This document shows, in pieces, positions 16,772-24,216 of a stretch of 51,799 nt of DNA. The notes under the pieces are model-generated. The model did no database searches and was not told the origin of the DNA. It was given only the letters and a program-made list of their open reading frames with translations. Position 1 is the first letter of the stretch. Each line of letters begins with the position of its first letter. Position numbers and translations under genes: made by a program. Source of the stretch: Verrucomicrobiia bacterium (lineage in GTDB: Bacteria; Verrucomicrobiota; Verrucomicrobiia; Opitutales; Opitutaceae); assembly GCA_011525695.1 (NCBI GenBank), contig WYBX01000062.1, forward strand, positions 1 to 51,799, in the 5' to 3' direction.

Positions 16772-18652
16772 TCAGACTCCGGCAAGCTTCAGCGTCGGAG
16801 CTGCCGCTGGTTTTCGCTGGGCCGGCAGCAGGGCCGGGCCGCTGCGCCACTTTGCAAGCGGCAGCCCGCCGAGCGCCATGAACCCGAGCTGGCTCGCCAT
16901 GAAAATAATCAGCCACCAGAACGCCGAATCCATGAAGCCGTAGCTGTGCAGCCCGACGCCGAGCATGTTCACCCCGAACCAGCTCCAGGCCGTGATGATG
17001 TTGCCGAAGATCGCCAGCTGCGCCAGTCCGCGGCCCTGCACGAGTCCGCCCCAGCGCACATGCAGGATCACCGCATTCCACATCACGATCAGCAGCGCGC
17101 CGTTTTCCTTCGGATCCCAACCCCAGAACCGGCCCCACGACTGATCGGCCCAAATCCCGCCGAGCACGGTGCCGACGAAGCTGAACAGCATCGCGAAGCA
17201 GGCGATGCCGTAGATCATCCGTCCAAGGTTCCGCGCCGTTGCGGTGTCGAGCCCGCGGGTCAACACGCCACGGCCCACATAAATCAATCCGAGGAACCCG
17301 GCGAGGAATGTGGCCGAATAGCCGACCGCGATCGTGACCACGTGCGTGGCCAGCCAGAAGTTCGAATCCAACACCGCCCGCATCATTTCCATTGTGTCGC
17401 CACCGAGCGCGAGGTGATGCGCAATCACGAGCGTGGCGAAGCCGATCAGCCCGGCAGCCACGCTGGCCATGGCATTGCGGTAAAAGTACTCGATCACGAG
17501 ACACAGCGCCACGGCACCCCAACCGACAAAAATCGCCGAGGAATACAGGTTCGTGACCGGCGGCCGGCCTTCCAGCCACATCCGGGCCGCAATGCCGGCG
17601 GTCGTGAGCACGAAGGCAATCGCCAGCACGCCAAAGGCGAGCCGGCCCAACCCCTGCGGCCAGCGCAACCAGGAGACCACGCCGGCCAGGAAGGCGAGGA
17701 CGTACAGCATTGTGCTGGTATAGAACGGCTGGGCCACGTTGAACCGGACCTCGACGCCCGTCTTCCGCATCTCCGCCGGCATGGCGGCCGCGAAGTTCTC
17801 CCGCAGCTGCTGCACGCCGCGGTTGAAGTCCTCCGGCTGGTGCAGCTGCCAGGCCCGGCCGATCGCGGCATAGGCGGCCGCCGTCGGATCCACCCGGCCG
17901 CTCGACAGGGCGGCGTTCCATGCGGCCCCGGCCGTCTGCCAGTCCGTGCCCTCCGGGGAGCCGGGCGGCGGCGCGATCGTATGGAGGTAGCCGTAGGCGT
18001 CCATCACCCCAAACATCCGCGAGGCCTCGAGCATCAGGTTTGCCTGCGGGCCCGTGCCGTGGGCCGCACCGGCACCCGCCGGCAGCGCCGCCTCGATCCG
18101 CGCGAGCTGGTCAAAGAAATCCCGTGCCCCCGGCATGGCGAGGCTGTGCTGAAGCCGCTGATACAGGGCGACATTGTTCCGCAGTTGCAGGACCGCCCGC
18201 TGGAAGGCGGAGCGCAGCGGTGCCTCGGTCGTGTCGGCCAGCTTGGCCTGGCGATCCAGCTCGGCAATCCGCGGCAGGAGCTGGTGGAGCGAGAAGCGCT
18301 TGCCCCCCTGCCCGTCAGCCGTGTCCAACGCCAGCAGCGCGAGGACGTCCGGATGCACGATTTCGAAGACGGCGTAGTGATCCGCCACCGCAGGGTTGAA
18401 GAGCATGTCGAGCAGCCACTCCTCCGGGGTCACGCGACGGCCGTCGGCAGCGGTGAGCCGCTGGCGCCCTTGCAGGGTCAGCAGCGACGTGCGCGCGACG
18501 GTGTCCAGCGGCTTGATCCGGCCGTTGACCAGCGTCGGCAGCGCGCCGAAGCCGGTGACGTCGTAGGCGCCGGGGTTGCGCGGGGCCCGGAGGGTGCCGG
18601 CGACGGCAGCCAGGACCAGCAGGACCGCCAGGGTGGGAAGGAATCGTTTCAT
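16772..18652 (-). CDS. ccsA: Cytochrome c biogenesis protein CcsA (System II), extended
   Basis: A heme-handling membrane protein that, with ResB/CcsB, exports heme and ligates it to apocytochrome c. The C-terminal half has about eight helices and the tryptophan-rich heme motif SWGRFWGWDPKENGA near residue 510. Family histidines lie in VIAHHLALGG and WNAVILHVRWGG. At 626 residues it is about twice the size of a plain CcsA. The N-terminal 330 residues are one signal-anchor helix and a mostly soluble extracytoplasmic region. ATG 18652 lies 16 bp downstream of resB; the upstream residues in frame are Arg/Pro-rich and not family-like. It is the last gene of a three-gene operon. Confidence 0.92.
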   Translation of the reverse strand: MKRFLPTLAVLLVLAAVAGTLRAPRNPGAYDVTGFGALPTLVNGRIKPLDTVARTSLLTLQGRQRLTAADGRRVTPEEWLLDMLFNPAVADHYAVFEIVHPDVLALLALDTADGQGGKRFSLHQLLPRIAELDRQAKLADTTEAPLRSAFQRAVLQLRNNVALYQRLQHSLAMPGARDFFDQLARIEAALPAGAGAAHGTGPQANLMLEASRMFGVMDAYGYLHTIAPPPGSPEGTDWQTAGAAWNAALSSGRVDPTAAAYAAIGRAWQLHQPEDFNRGVQQLRENFAAAMPAEMRKTGVEVRFNVAQPFYTSTMLYVLAFLAGVVSWLRWPQGLGRLAFGVLAIAFVLTTAGIAARMWLEGRPPVTNLYSSAIFVGWGAVALCLVIEYFYRNAMASVAAGLIGFATLVIAHHLALGGDTMEMMRAVLDSNFWLATHVVTIAVGYSATFLAGFLGLIYVGRGVLTRGLDTATARNLGRMIYGIACFAMLFSFVGTVLGGIWADQSWGRFWGWDPKENGALLIVMWNAVILHVRWGGLVQGRGLAQLAIFGNIITAWSWFGVNMLGVGLHSYGFMDSAFWWLIIFMASQLGFMALGGLPLAKWRSGPALLPAQRKPAAAPTLKLAGV

Positions 18653-18668
18653 GGCAGGGGTGGACGGG

Positions 18669-19850
18669 CTAGCGGGCGGCCGGGATGGAGACTGGCGCCG
18701 CGGCGGCCGGCGCGCGACGCCGGCCGACAAAGGCAATCAGGTGGAAGCCGAACTGGACCAGGAGCCCGAGCGTCATCAGGGTGCAGGCGATGTAGGGCAC
18801 GAGCCAGGAGGGATTGCGGACCACCTGCAGGACGGTGAAGCCGCTGCTGCGATCCATCTGGTACTGGTAGAAAGTCTGGCCGCCAAAACGCAGCGGGTTG
18901 TTCATGAAAATCAGCACCTCGCGATCCTCCCGGCCATCGGCGGTCTTCAACTGGACCCGGCTCGAGAAGTTCTTGGGAATCTCCGTGCCGGGGTAAACAT
19001 CGTGCCGCAGCTCATTCAAGGTGAGCGAAAACGGCTGGTAGAGCCGGCGCACCCTGAGCGCGATCTTCCACTGGCGGCCCGCGTGCTCGAACGGCTGGGC
19101 CCGGATTAGTCCGGTGGATACAAGGTACGTGCCGAGCGAGCCTCCGGATCCGACGAGTTCCACGAAGGCCGTCGGCACATTACGCTCGTTCTCCCGGTAG
19201 GTGATCGGCTGCGGCGCGGCCATCAGCTGCGGACCGATGCCCGCCGTGGCCGGCGACGGCGGCCCATCCTGCGGCCGCATCTGCAGAATCGAGTTGGGAT
19301 AGTAAAGCTTCGGCACCACCCGGAAGGGCAGCTTCGGATGCTGGATCGGTTTGCCCTTTTCCAGCAACCCGGTGGGGATGGCGACCACCTCGTCGAATTC
19401 GGGATCGGTGACGTCGATCAGCACCAGTTCATTGTCCCGGAAGCTCTCGGCATAGTTCACCGTCTCCCCGCGGCCGATCCGCATCTGGAAATCCTCCTGC
19501 AGCAGGCCGGTGAAGAGCTCACCGAGCAGCAGCAGGATCAGCCCCATGTGCGCGAGCTGGATCCCGAGCTTCCGCCAGGTGAAGGCAAACCGGTAAATGT
19601 GGGCCGCCACCAGGTTGATCAGCAGCAGCCCGCCGATCACGTAGCCGCCCGGAAACATCGGGACGGCGAACTCACCGAAGCGGCCGTAGACGATGAAGGA
19701 GCGGAAGTACTTCTCCTGCACCGCCCAGATTCCCAGGTTCACCTGGTCGAGCGTGGCGGCAAAGATGAGCAGCATTCCGAAAACGAGCAGCGCGACCGTC
19801 AGCTTGAGCGAGACAAAGAAATCGCGCAGGGAGCGGAGGGATTCGTTCAT
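18669..19850 (-). CDS. resB: Cytochrome c biogenesis protein ResB/CcsB
   Basis: A 393-residue partner of CcsA in System II cytochrome c maturation. Three N-terminal helices (about 15-38, 67-90, 96-118) are followed by a large extracytoplasmic domain and a last helix near 355-380 (YIACTLMTLGLLVQFGFHL). Family features include SLKLTVALLVFGMLLIFAATLDQ, IQLAHMGLILLLLG and MNNPLRFGGQTFYQYQMD. Its ATG overlaps the stop of the upstream lipoprotein gene by 4 nt (ATGA), so translation is coupled. Its presence with ccsA shows System II and not the Ccm system, matching the multiheme cytochromes at 22-26 kb. Confidence 0.92.
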   Translation of the reverse strand: MNESLRSLRDFFVSLKLTVALLVFGMLLIFAATLDQVNLGIWAVQEKYFRSFIVYGRFGEFAVPMFPGGYVIGGLLLINLVAAHIYRFAFTWRKLGIQLAHMGLILLLLGELFTGLLQEDFQMRIGRGETVNYAESFRDNELVLIDVTDPEFDEVVAIPTGLLEKGKPIQHPKLPFRVVPKLYYPNSILQMRPQDGPPSPATAGIGPQLMAAPQPITYRENERNVPTAFVELVGSGGSLGTYLVSTGLIRAQPFEHAGRQWKIALRVRRLYQPFSLTLNELRHDVYPGTEIPKNFSSRVQLKTADGREDREVLIFMNNPLRFGGQTFYQYQMDRSSGFTVLQVVRNPSWLVPYIACTLMTLGLLVQFGFHLIAFVGRRRAPAAAAPVSIPAAR

Positions 19851-20506
19851 GGCTGGGCGGCGGGCTTGATGGTCTGCAGGAATTCGAGAAACGCGGGCTT
19901 CTCCTTCGCCACGAGGCCGTCGGGGCCGGTGAGCTTGACAAACCAGGTCGAGCCCTCGTGCGGTATCCAGGCACCAAGCACCCGAGTCGGGTTGGCGCCG
20001 GTGCTCACCAGGTCGACGACGCCCATCCGCAGTCCGTTGTGCTCGAGTCGCGTCACCGCTGCGGCCACCGCCGCTTCCGGCAGCGGCGGCAGTTGAATCT
20101 GGCCGCGCCAGCGGTTGACGTTGGCCACCTCGCCGCCGACATCTCCGGGGAAGGCCGTGATCGCCAGGTCGGCCATGACCCCGCCGTCACCGGGAATCGC
20201 GTAGCTGCCCTTGCGCATCGCGCTGCCCGCCTTCGACTGCCAGTGGGCCGGCGCGACCCAGGTCAGCCCGGGGCCGGAGGCGGTTGCGACGGCCGTGCCG
20301 GCCATGCCACTGCCCATACCGGGCGCAGCATTTTCGCCGGCCGCCGGGGGCGTGGTGCCGGAGTTGCCGTGGGCATGGGCCGCCGCCGGCGCCAGTTCGG
20401 GCTCCTTTTCCTTGGGAATCCGATATGCGGCGATCTGCTGGTCGCCACATGCACCCAGCGCCAGCGGCAGCGCCAGGAGGATCAAACGGTCAAAGGGGAT
20501 GCGCAT
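19847..20506 (-). CDS. Lipoprotein of the ResB/CcsA operon, PVC type
   Basis: A 219-residue predicted lipoprotein: signal peptide and lipobox LALGAC with the acylated Cys at residue 20. Next comes a Gly/Ala/Pro-rich linker (about 40-90), then a folded domain (about 95-215) with ANVNRWRGQIQLPPLPE and STWFVKLTGPDGLVAKEKP. From memory, this domain recurs as a lipoprotein beside cytochrome c maturation genes in Planctomycetes and Verrucomicrobia. The role is unproven; an apocytochrome or heme-handling accessory is an inference from the 4-nt overlap with resB. ATG 20506 gives the signal peptide; 40 earlier residues are rejected. Confidence 0.75.
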   Translation of the reverse strand: MRIPFDRLILLALPLALGACGDQQIAAYRIPKEKEPELAPAAAHAHGNSGTTPPAAGENAAPGMGSGMAGTAVATASGPGLTWVAPAHWQSKAGSAMRKGSYAIPGDGGVMADLAITAFPGDVGGEVANVNRWRGQIQLPPLPEAAVAAAVTRLEHNGLRMGVVDLVSTGANPTRVLGAWIPHEGSTWFVKLTGPDGLVAKEKPAFLEFLQTIKPAAQP

Positions 20507-20617
20507 GAGGCGTCCAACGGAACCCGGCCGCAGGTTCAGTGCAAGCGAGTCCGGGCTGCAATCGCAGGGACATGCGAGGGGATTGGGCCGTGGGTGGGTG
20601 TGGGTCTGCATTTGTTG

Positions 20618-20699
20618 CGGCGCCAATAAGCGCCGGTTTTACGATGCCACACGACCCCCCTGACTCGCTCCGCATTTCTTGCGGAGGAGTGGGCATCGT
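20618..20699 (-). promoter_or_regulatory. Structured leader upstream of the cytochrome maturation operon
   Basis: On the minus strand, an outer 8-bp stem (20692-20699 with 20641-20648, acgatgcc/ggcatcgt) encloses a 7-bp hairpin (20680-20686 with 20668-20674, pentaloop). It is followed by a third hairpin (20630-20635 with 20618-20623). It lies between the acylphosphatase-like stop and the lipoprotein start at 20506. It may be a cis-regulatory RNA, an attenuator or just the end of the upstream transcript; I recognise no known riboswitch. Confidence 0.35.
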
Positions 20700-20724
20700 T
20701 GGGTATGGCAGTCGCCCGGTGAGG

Positions 20725-21255
20725 TCAGACCAGCATCTCGTGCCCGGCACCGGCAGCCTGCTGGACTCCAGCCGCTTCCGCCGGCTCGCCCGGCGCGATG
20801 GTCTCGAGCAGGGCAATGAAGCCATTGCTGGGCAGCGGTGGCAACGCGTCGAGCCGTTCCAACTCGAAACCGCGGACGGAGGTGTCCACCGGTGCATGCT
20901 CGCGCAGTTCGCGAACCAGGGAGGCAAGGTTCTCGTCGAGGCCAACCGCCCGGATGATCGCCTCGCCACTGCCGATCCGAATCCATCCAATCAGCCCCTG
21001 CCGCGCGGCACTGCGGGCGACGAACTCGGCAAATTCGCGATCGAATCCATGCCCGACCACCCGGATGGCAACCTCCCCCTCGTCATCCGTGTGCGGCCTC
21101 TGCGGGGCGACGGAGCTGCTGCCACTCGCCAGCGGATTTCCCCGCGATCCTTTCTCCCGCCGCTCCGGCGGACCGATCCGATCCTCGTGCAGCCCCATGC
21201 CCACCGCGCCTCGCGCGACTGGAACCACGGTTTCCTTGGATCGCTGGGTGTGCAT
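20725..21255 (-). CDS. Acylphosphatase-like protein lacking catalytic residues
   Basis: A 176-residue protein. About 70 N-terminal residues are polar and low-complexity; residues 75-155 resemble an acylphosphatase fold (VAIRVVGHGFDREFAEFVARS, then AARQGLIGWIRIGSGEAIIR). Aligned by eye to GxVQGVxFR and GWVxN, the catalytic Arg is replaced (Ala) and the catalytic Asn is Ile, so hydrolysis is unlikely. The start at 21255 is supported by an AGGAG six bases upstream. It is divergent from the hydrogenase-maturation-protease-like gene; HypF, a hydrogenase maturation factor, also carries an acylphosphatase domain, so a link is conceivable but unproven. Confidence 0.6.
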   Translation of the reverse strand: MHTQRSKETVVPVARGAVGMGLHEDRIGPPERREKGSRGNPLASGSSSVAPQRPHTDDEGEVAIRVVGHGFDREFAEFVARSAARQGLIGWIRIGSGEAIIRAVGLDENLASLVRELREHAPVDTSVRGFELERLDALPPLPSNGFIALLETIAPGEPAEAAGVQQAAGAGHEMLV

Positions 21256-21408
21256 CGGTGCTCCTGATACCGCCGGCGTCGCCCACGGTCGAGTCTTCAG
21301 CCGCGAAACCACAACGTGTGCACAGTGTTTCCCAAAAAACGCACAACATCCTCAGGGGCTGCCGCTAAAATCGCGCTCTTCAACGCTCGGGTGCCGCCAA
21401 GGTGAGCC

Positions 21409-21975
21409 GTGCCGGCCCCGCCGATCTTCATCTCCCGAATGCTCTACCTCGACGCAACCCTCGTCGGCGAGGCCTATGCCCGCCTCCGGCAGGGCACCGG
21501 CGCGGCTCGTGTCCTGATCCTGGGATTGGGAAATATCCGACGGGGTGATGATGGCGCGGGCGCCCATGTGATCCGCCGGCTCCGGCTCGAACCCCCGATC
21601 CCTGGCGTCGAACTGCACGAGGCCGCGGGCCATGCCCTGCGGGCGCTGCCGGCGCTCAATGACGTCCGGGCCTTGATCGTCGTCGATGCCGCACGGGATC
21701 TCCTCCCCGCCGGAACGGTGAATTACCGCCAGCCGGAGGGTTTTCATGATCTTCCGCGCGGGCTCTGCGGCAACCGGCTGGGGGTGCGGGAACTCCTCCG
21801 CACCGCGGCTCTGCTCGGACGGCTGCCTCCGCTGCATTTCTTCACCATTTCGATCCTTGCTCCCACGGCGGTGACCACGGTGCTCACGTCCGCCACGGCC
21901 GCCGGCGTCGCCGTGGCCACCTGCATGATTCACGGCCTGGCCAGCCGGCTCGCAGCCCGAAACGTCGCGGCCTGA
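21409..21975 (+). CDS. Hydrogenase maturation protease-like protein (M52 family)
   Basis: A 188-residue protein of the HyaD/HybD/HycI type, endopeptidases that trim the large subunit of [NiFe] hydrogenases after nickel insertion. The signature VLILGLGNIRRGDDGAG and the second acidic motif LIVVDAARDLLPAGTV are clear. The usual third nickel ligand (His in a S-x-H-x-L-G context) appears as Asn in CGNRLGVREL by eye alignment. GTG 21409 follows a good AAGGTGA site; ATG 21439 (MLYLDATLVG) is the alternative. No hydrogenase structural gene is in the window, so its target must lie elsewhere or it has another role. Confidence 0.75.
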   Translation: MPAPPIFISRMLYLDATLVGEAYARLRQGTGAARVLILGLGNIRRGDDGAGAHVIRRLRLEPPIPGVELHEAAGHALRALPALNDVRALIVVDAARDLLPAGTVNYRQPEGFHDLPRGLCGNRLGVRELLRTAALLGRLPPLHFFTISILAPTAVTTVLTSATAAGVAVATCMIHGLASRLAARNVAA

Positions 21976-22128
21976 GAGCGGCGGCAAGGCAAGATTTGCG
22001 GAGGCTGAAGACGGGCATTCGCAAGGTTTGCATGGAGGTTGGCAACTGATGCGCAGCGGATCCCTCCCCCCGTCGGCATAGTGGCGCCGTTCCAAGAAAT
22101 CATCCCTCCAACCGCCCTTCCTGTAGCC

Positions 22129-22458
22129 ATGAAATACATCAAACACATTGCCCTCGGTACGGCCATGCTGGCCGCCGCCGCCTTTGCCCTTGCTGCTCCT
22201 GCCGCCGAAAACTGGAGCACCCTCTGCGCGAAGTGCCACGGCGCTGACGGCAAGGGGCAGACCAAGATTGGAAAGAAGCTCAACCTGAAAGACTACACCC
22301 AGGCGGACGTGCAGGCAAAGATGACGGACGAGGAGATCATCAAGGCCACCTCCCAAGGCGTCATGGTCGATGGCAAGGAAAAGATGAAGGCGTTCAAGGA
22401 GCTGTCCGACGCCGAGCTCAAGGAGCTCGTGGCCCACATCCGCAAGTTCAAGTCCTGA
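22129..22458 (+). CDS. Small monoheme c-type cytochrome
   Basis: A 109-residue periplasmic class I cytochrome c. Residues 1-26 are a signal peptide (MKYIKHIALGTAMLAAAAFALAAPAA). The heme motif CAKCH is at 33-37, followed by the typical HGADGKGQTKIGKKL; the axial Met is probably in GKEKMKAFKELSD. The C-terminal helix ELKELVAHIRKF is canonical. An intrinsic terminator follows at 22485-22519, but the next two genes also encode cytochromes, so it is likely a soluble shuttle for that chain. ATG 22129 starts the signal peptide; 30 earlier codons are rejected. Confidence 0.93.
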   Translation: MKYIKHIALGTAMLAAAAFALAAPAAENWSTLCAKCHGADGKGQTKIGKKLNLKDYTQADVQAKMTDEEIIKATSQGVMVDGKEKMKAFKELSDAELKELVAHIRKFKS

Positions 22459-22484
22459 GCGGCATTTTGCCTTGTCTGTGACGG

Positions 22485-22519
22485 ACCGGCGCCGAGGCTT
22501 TGCGCCTGCGCCGGTTCTT
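22485..22519 (+). terminator. Rho-independent terminator after the monoheme cytochrome
   Basis: An 8-bp perfect stem (22485-22492 with 22508-22515, accggcgc/gcgccggt), with an inner aggc/gcct pairing in the loop, runs into tcttttg. It sits 27 bases after the stop and 32 bases before the next ATG, so partial read-through into the multiheme genes is possible. Confidence 0.75.
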
Positions 22520-22550
22520 TTGTGCCCTGAGATTTCCAAATTGCTTCATC

Positions 22551-24065
22551 ATGCCTGACTCCACTCCCCCGCCGGATGTCCCCAGTGCACCGCGCAGTGC
22601 GCTCAAGCCGACGTCCCATTTCAACAACTGGATCAGCGCCATCGGCGCGGTCCTGACCGCCGGGGCGCTCTTCTCCTTCGCCTTCCTGGTCTGGATGGAC
22701 TTCTCGCAGGGCGAGAAGAATCCCTACCTCGGGATTCTCACGTATCTCGTTGCGCCGGCATTCCTGATTACCGGCATCACGCTGGTGCTCTTTGGCGCCT
22801 GGGCTCAGCGGCGCTGGGCGATCAAGCACACGGCGCACCCCGATCGGTGGCAGCTGGATTTCGGCAACCCCCGCCAGCGTCGCATGATCATCGGGTTCGG
22901 GACCGGCGGCGTGATGTTCCTCGTCCTGAGCGCATTTGGCAGCTACCAGACCTATCACTATTCGGAATCAAACCAGTTCTGCGGCGAGGTCTGCCATTCG
23001 GCCATGGCCCCGGAATACGTGACCTACAAGCGGGGCTCGCACGCGCGGGTGGACTGCGTCGAATGCCACATCGGTTCCGGCGCCGAATGGTTCGTGAAGG
23101 CCAAGATCAACGGGGTTCACCAGCTCGTGTCGTATACATTCGACAATTACAACCGGCCGATCGAGACCCCCCTGACCAACCTCCGGCCCGCGCCGGAAAT
23201 CTGCGAGCAGTGCCACTGGCCGGAAAAATTCCACGGCAACGTGGAAATCAACTTCGACCATTTCCTCTCCGACAAGGAGAACACCCCCTACACCGCGCGC
23301 ATGCTGATGCATGTCAACAAGAGCGCCCTGGGCAGCCCGCTCGGCGGAATTCACTGGCACGTCAGCGACACCGAGCGCGTCGAATACTACGCGACCGATG
23401 CCAAGCGGCAGGAGATCCCGTGGATGCGCGTGCGCAACCTGAAGGACGGCACGACCCGGGTGTTCCGCACGGAGGATTTCACCGGCGAACCGCCCGAGGA
23501 CCAGATCCGCGTGATGGATTGCATGGATTGCCACAACCGCCCCGCCCACGTCTTCCCGCCCGCCAACGACATGGTGGAAAAGGCAATGATGCAGGGCACC
23601 CTATCGACCAAGCTGCCCAACATCAAGCGGGTCGCCGTCCAGGCGATGACCGAAACCGAAATCACGACGACCGCCGAGGCCCCCCAGAAGATCGCGGATT
23701 TCATGCGGTCCAAGTACAATGACCGCGCCTATGCCGTGGAACTGCCCGGCGCAATCGCCACGGTCCAGGAACTGTTTTCGCTCTCGGTGTTTCCGGAACG
23801 AAAGGCCGACTGGCGGGTGTACCCGAACAATATCGGCCACAAGGACTGGCCGGGGTGCTTCCGCTGCCACGACGACCAGCACAAGACCGCCCAGGGGCAG
23901 CTCGTGAAATCGAGCGACTGCAATTCCTGCCACACCATCCTCGCCCAGGGCAAGGGAGAGGAACTCGAGCTCCTATCCGCCAAGGGGCTGGATTTTGTCC
24001 ATCCTGGCGGTGAACTCGATCCCGACCTCACCTGCGCCGACTGCCATAACGGCGGAATCCAGTAA
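22551..24065 (+). CDS. NapC/NirT-type seven-heme cytochrome c, membrane-anchored
   Basis: A 504-residue protein with three N-terminal hydrophobic segments (about 24-50, 58-86, 112-134) and a periplasmic multiheme domain. Seven heme motifs are seen in order: CGEVCH (a CxxxCH variant), CVECH, CEQCH, CMDCH, CFRCH, CNSCH, CADCH. The first pair sits in FCGEVCHSAMAPEYVTYK and CVECHIGSGAEWFVKAK, the pattern of quinol-oxidising NapC/NirT proteins from metal-reducing bacteria. It would take electrons from menaquinol to periplasmic partners. ATG 22551 starts MPDSTPPPDVP; a strong terminator follows at 24087-24119. It lies between the monoheme cytochrome and the CbcL-like gene. Confidence 0.92.
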   Translation: MPDSTPPPDVPSAPRSALKPTSHFNNWISAIGAVLTAGALFSFAFLVWMDFSQGEKNPYLGILTYLVAPAFLITGITLVLFGAWAQRRWAIKHTAHPDRWQLDFGNPRQRRMIIGFGTGGVMFLVLSAFGSYQTYHYSESNQFCGEVCHSAMAPEYVTYKRGSHARVDCVECHIGSGAEWFVKAKINGVHQLVSYTFDNYNRPIETPLTNLRPAPEICEQCHWPEKFHGNVEINFDHFLSDKENTPYTARMLMHVNKSALGSPLGGIHWHVSDTERVEYYATDAKRQEIPWMRVRNLKDGTTRVFRTEDFTGEPPEDQIRVMDCMDCHNRPAHVFPPANDMVEKAMMQGTLSTKLPNIKRVAVQAMTETEITTTAEAPQKIADFMRSKYNDRAYAVELPGAIATVQELFSLSVFPERKADWRVYPNNIGHKDWPGCFRCHDDQHKTAQGQLVKSSDCNSCHTILAQGKGEELELLSAKGLDFVHPGGELDPDLTCADCHNGGIQ

Positions 24066-24086
24066 AACCCCGCTGGCGGAGGAAGT

Positions 24087-24119
24087 ATGCGCGCGGCCGC
24101 CGGGCCGCGCGTATTTTTT
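24087..24119 (+). terminator. Strong Rho-independent terminator
   Basis: A 12-bp stem (24087-24098 with 24103-24114, one G-U pair) closed by a 4-nt loop and followed directly by a run of T (24114-24119). It begins 21 bases after the stop of the seven-heme cytochrome gene and precedes the palindrome at 24127-24157. Confidence 0.9.
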
Positions 24120-24126
24120 CGAGGTA

Positions 24127-24157
24127 CAACATTTGCTCATCCACCGAGCAAATGTTG
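24127..24157. promoter_or_regulatory. 12-bp perfect palindrome upstream of the CbcL-like gene
   Basis: Perfect arms 24127-24138 (caacatttgctc) and 24146-24157 with a 7-nt spacer. It starts 8 bases after the T-run of the terminator and 60 bases before the CbcL-like ATG. The AT-rich arms in GC-rich DNA suit an operator for a dimeric regulator, or a second hairpin; there is no following T-run, so a terminator is less likely. Confidence 0.5.
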
Positions 24158-24216
24158 CGCATCAAGCGTCAATGCCTGCGTAGCGGGGCCGGCGGATTTT
24201 CCCGCATACTGCCGGG

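Noticed and set aside
21976..22128. c-di-GMP (GEMM) riboswitch upstream of the monoheme cytochrome gene
   Set aside because: Some gcaag and gcggaggc pieces resemble the motif, but the conserved order of the core and its stems is not present.
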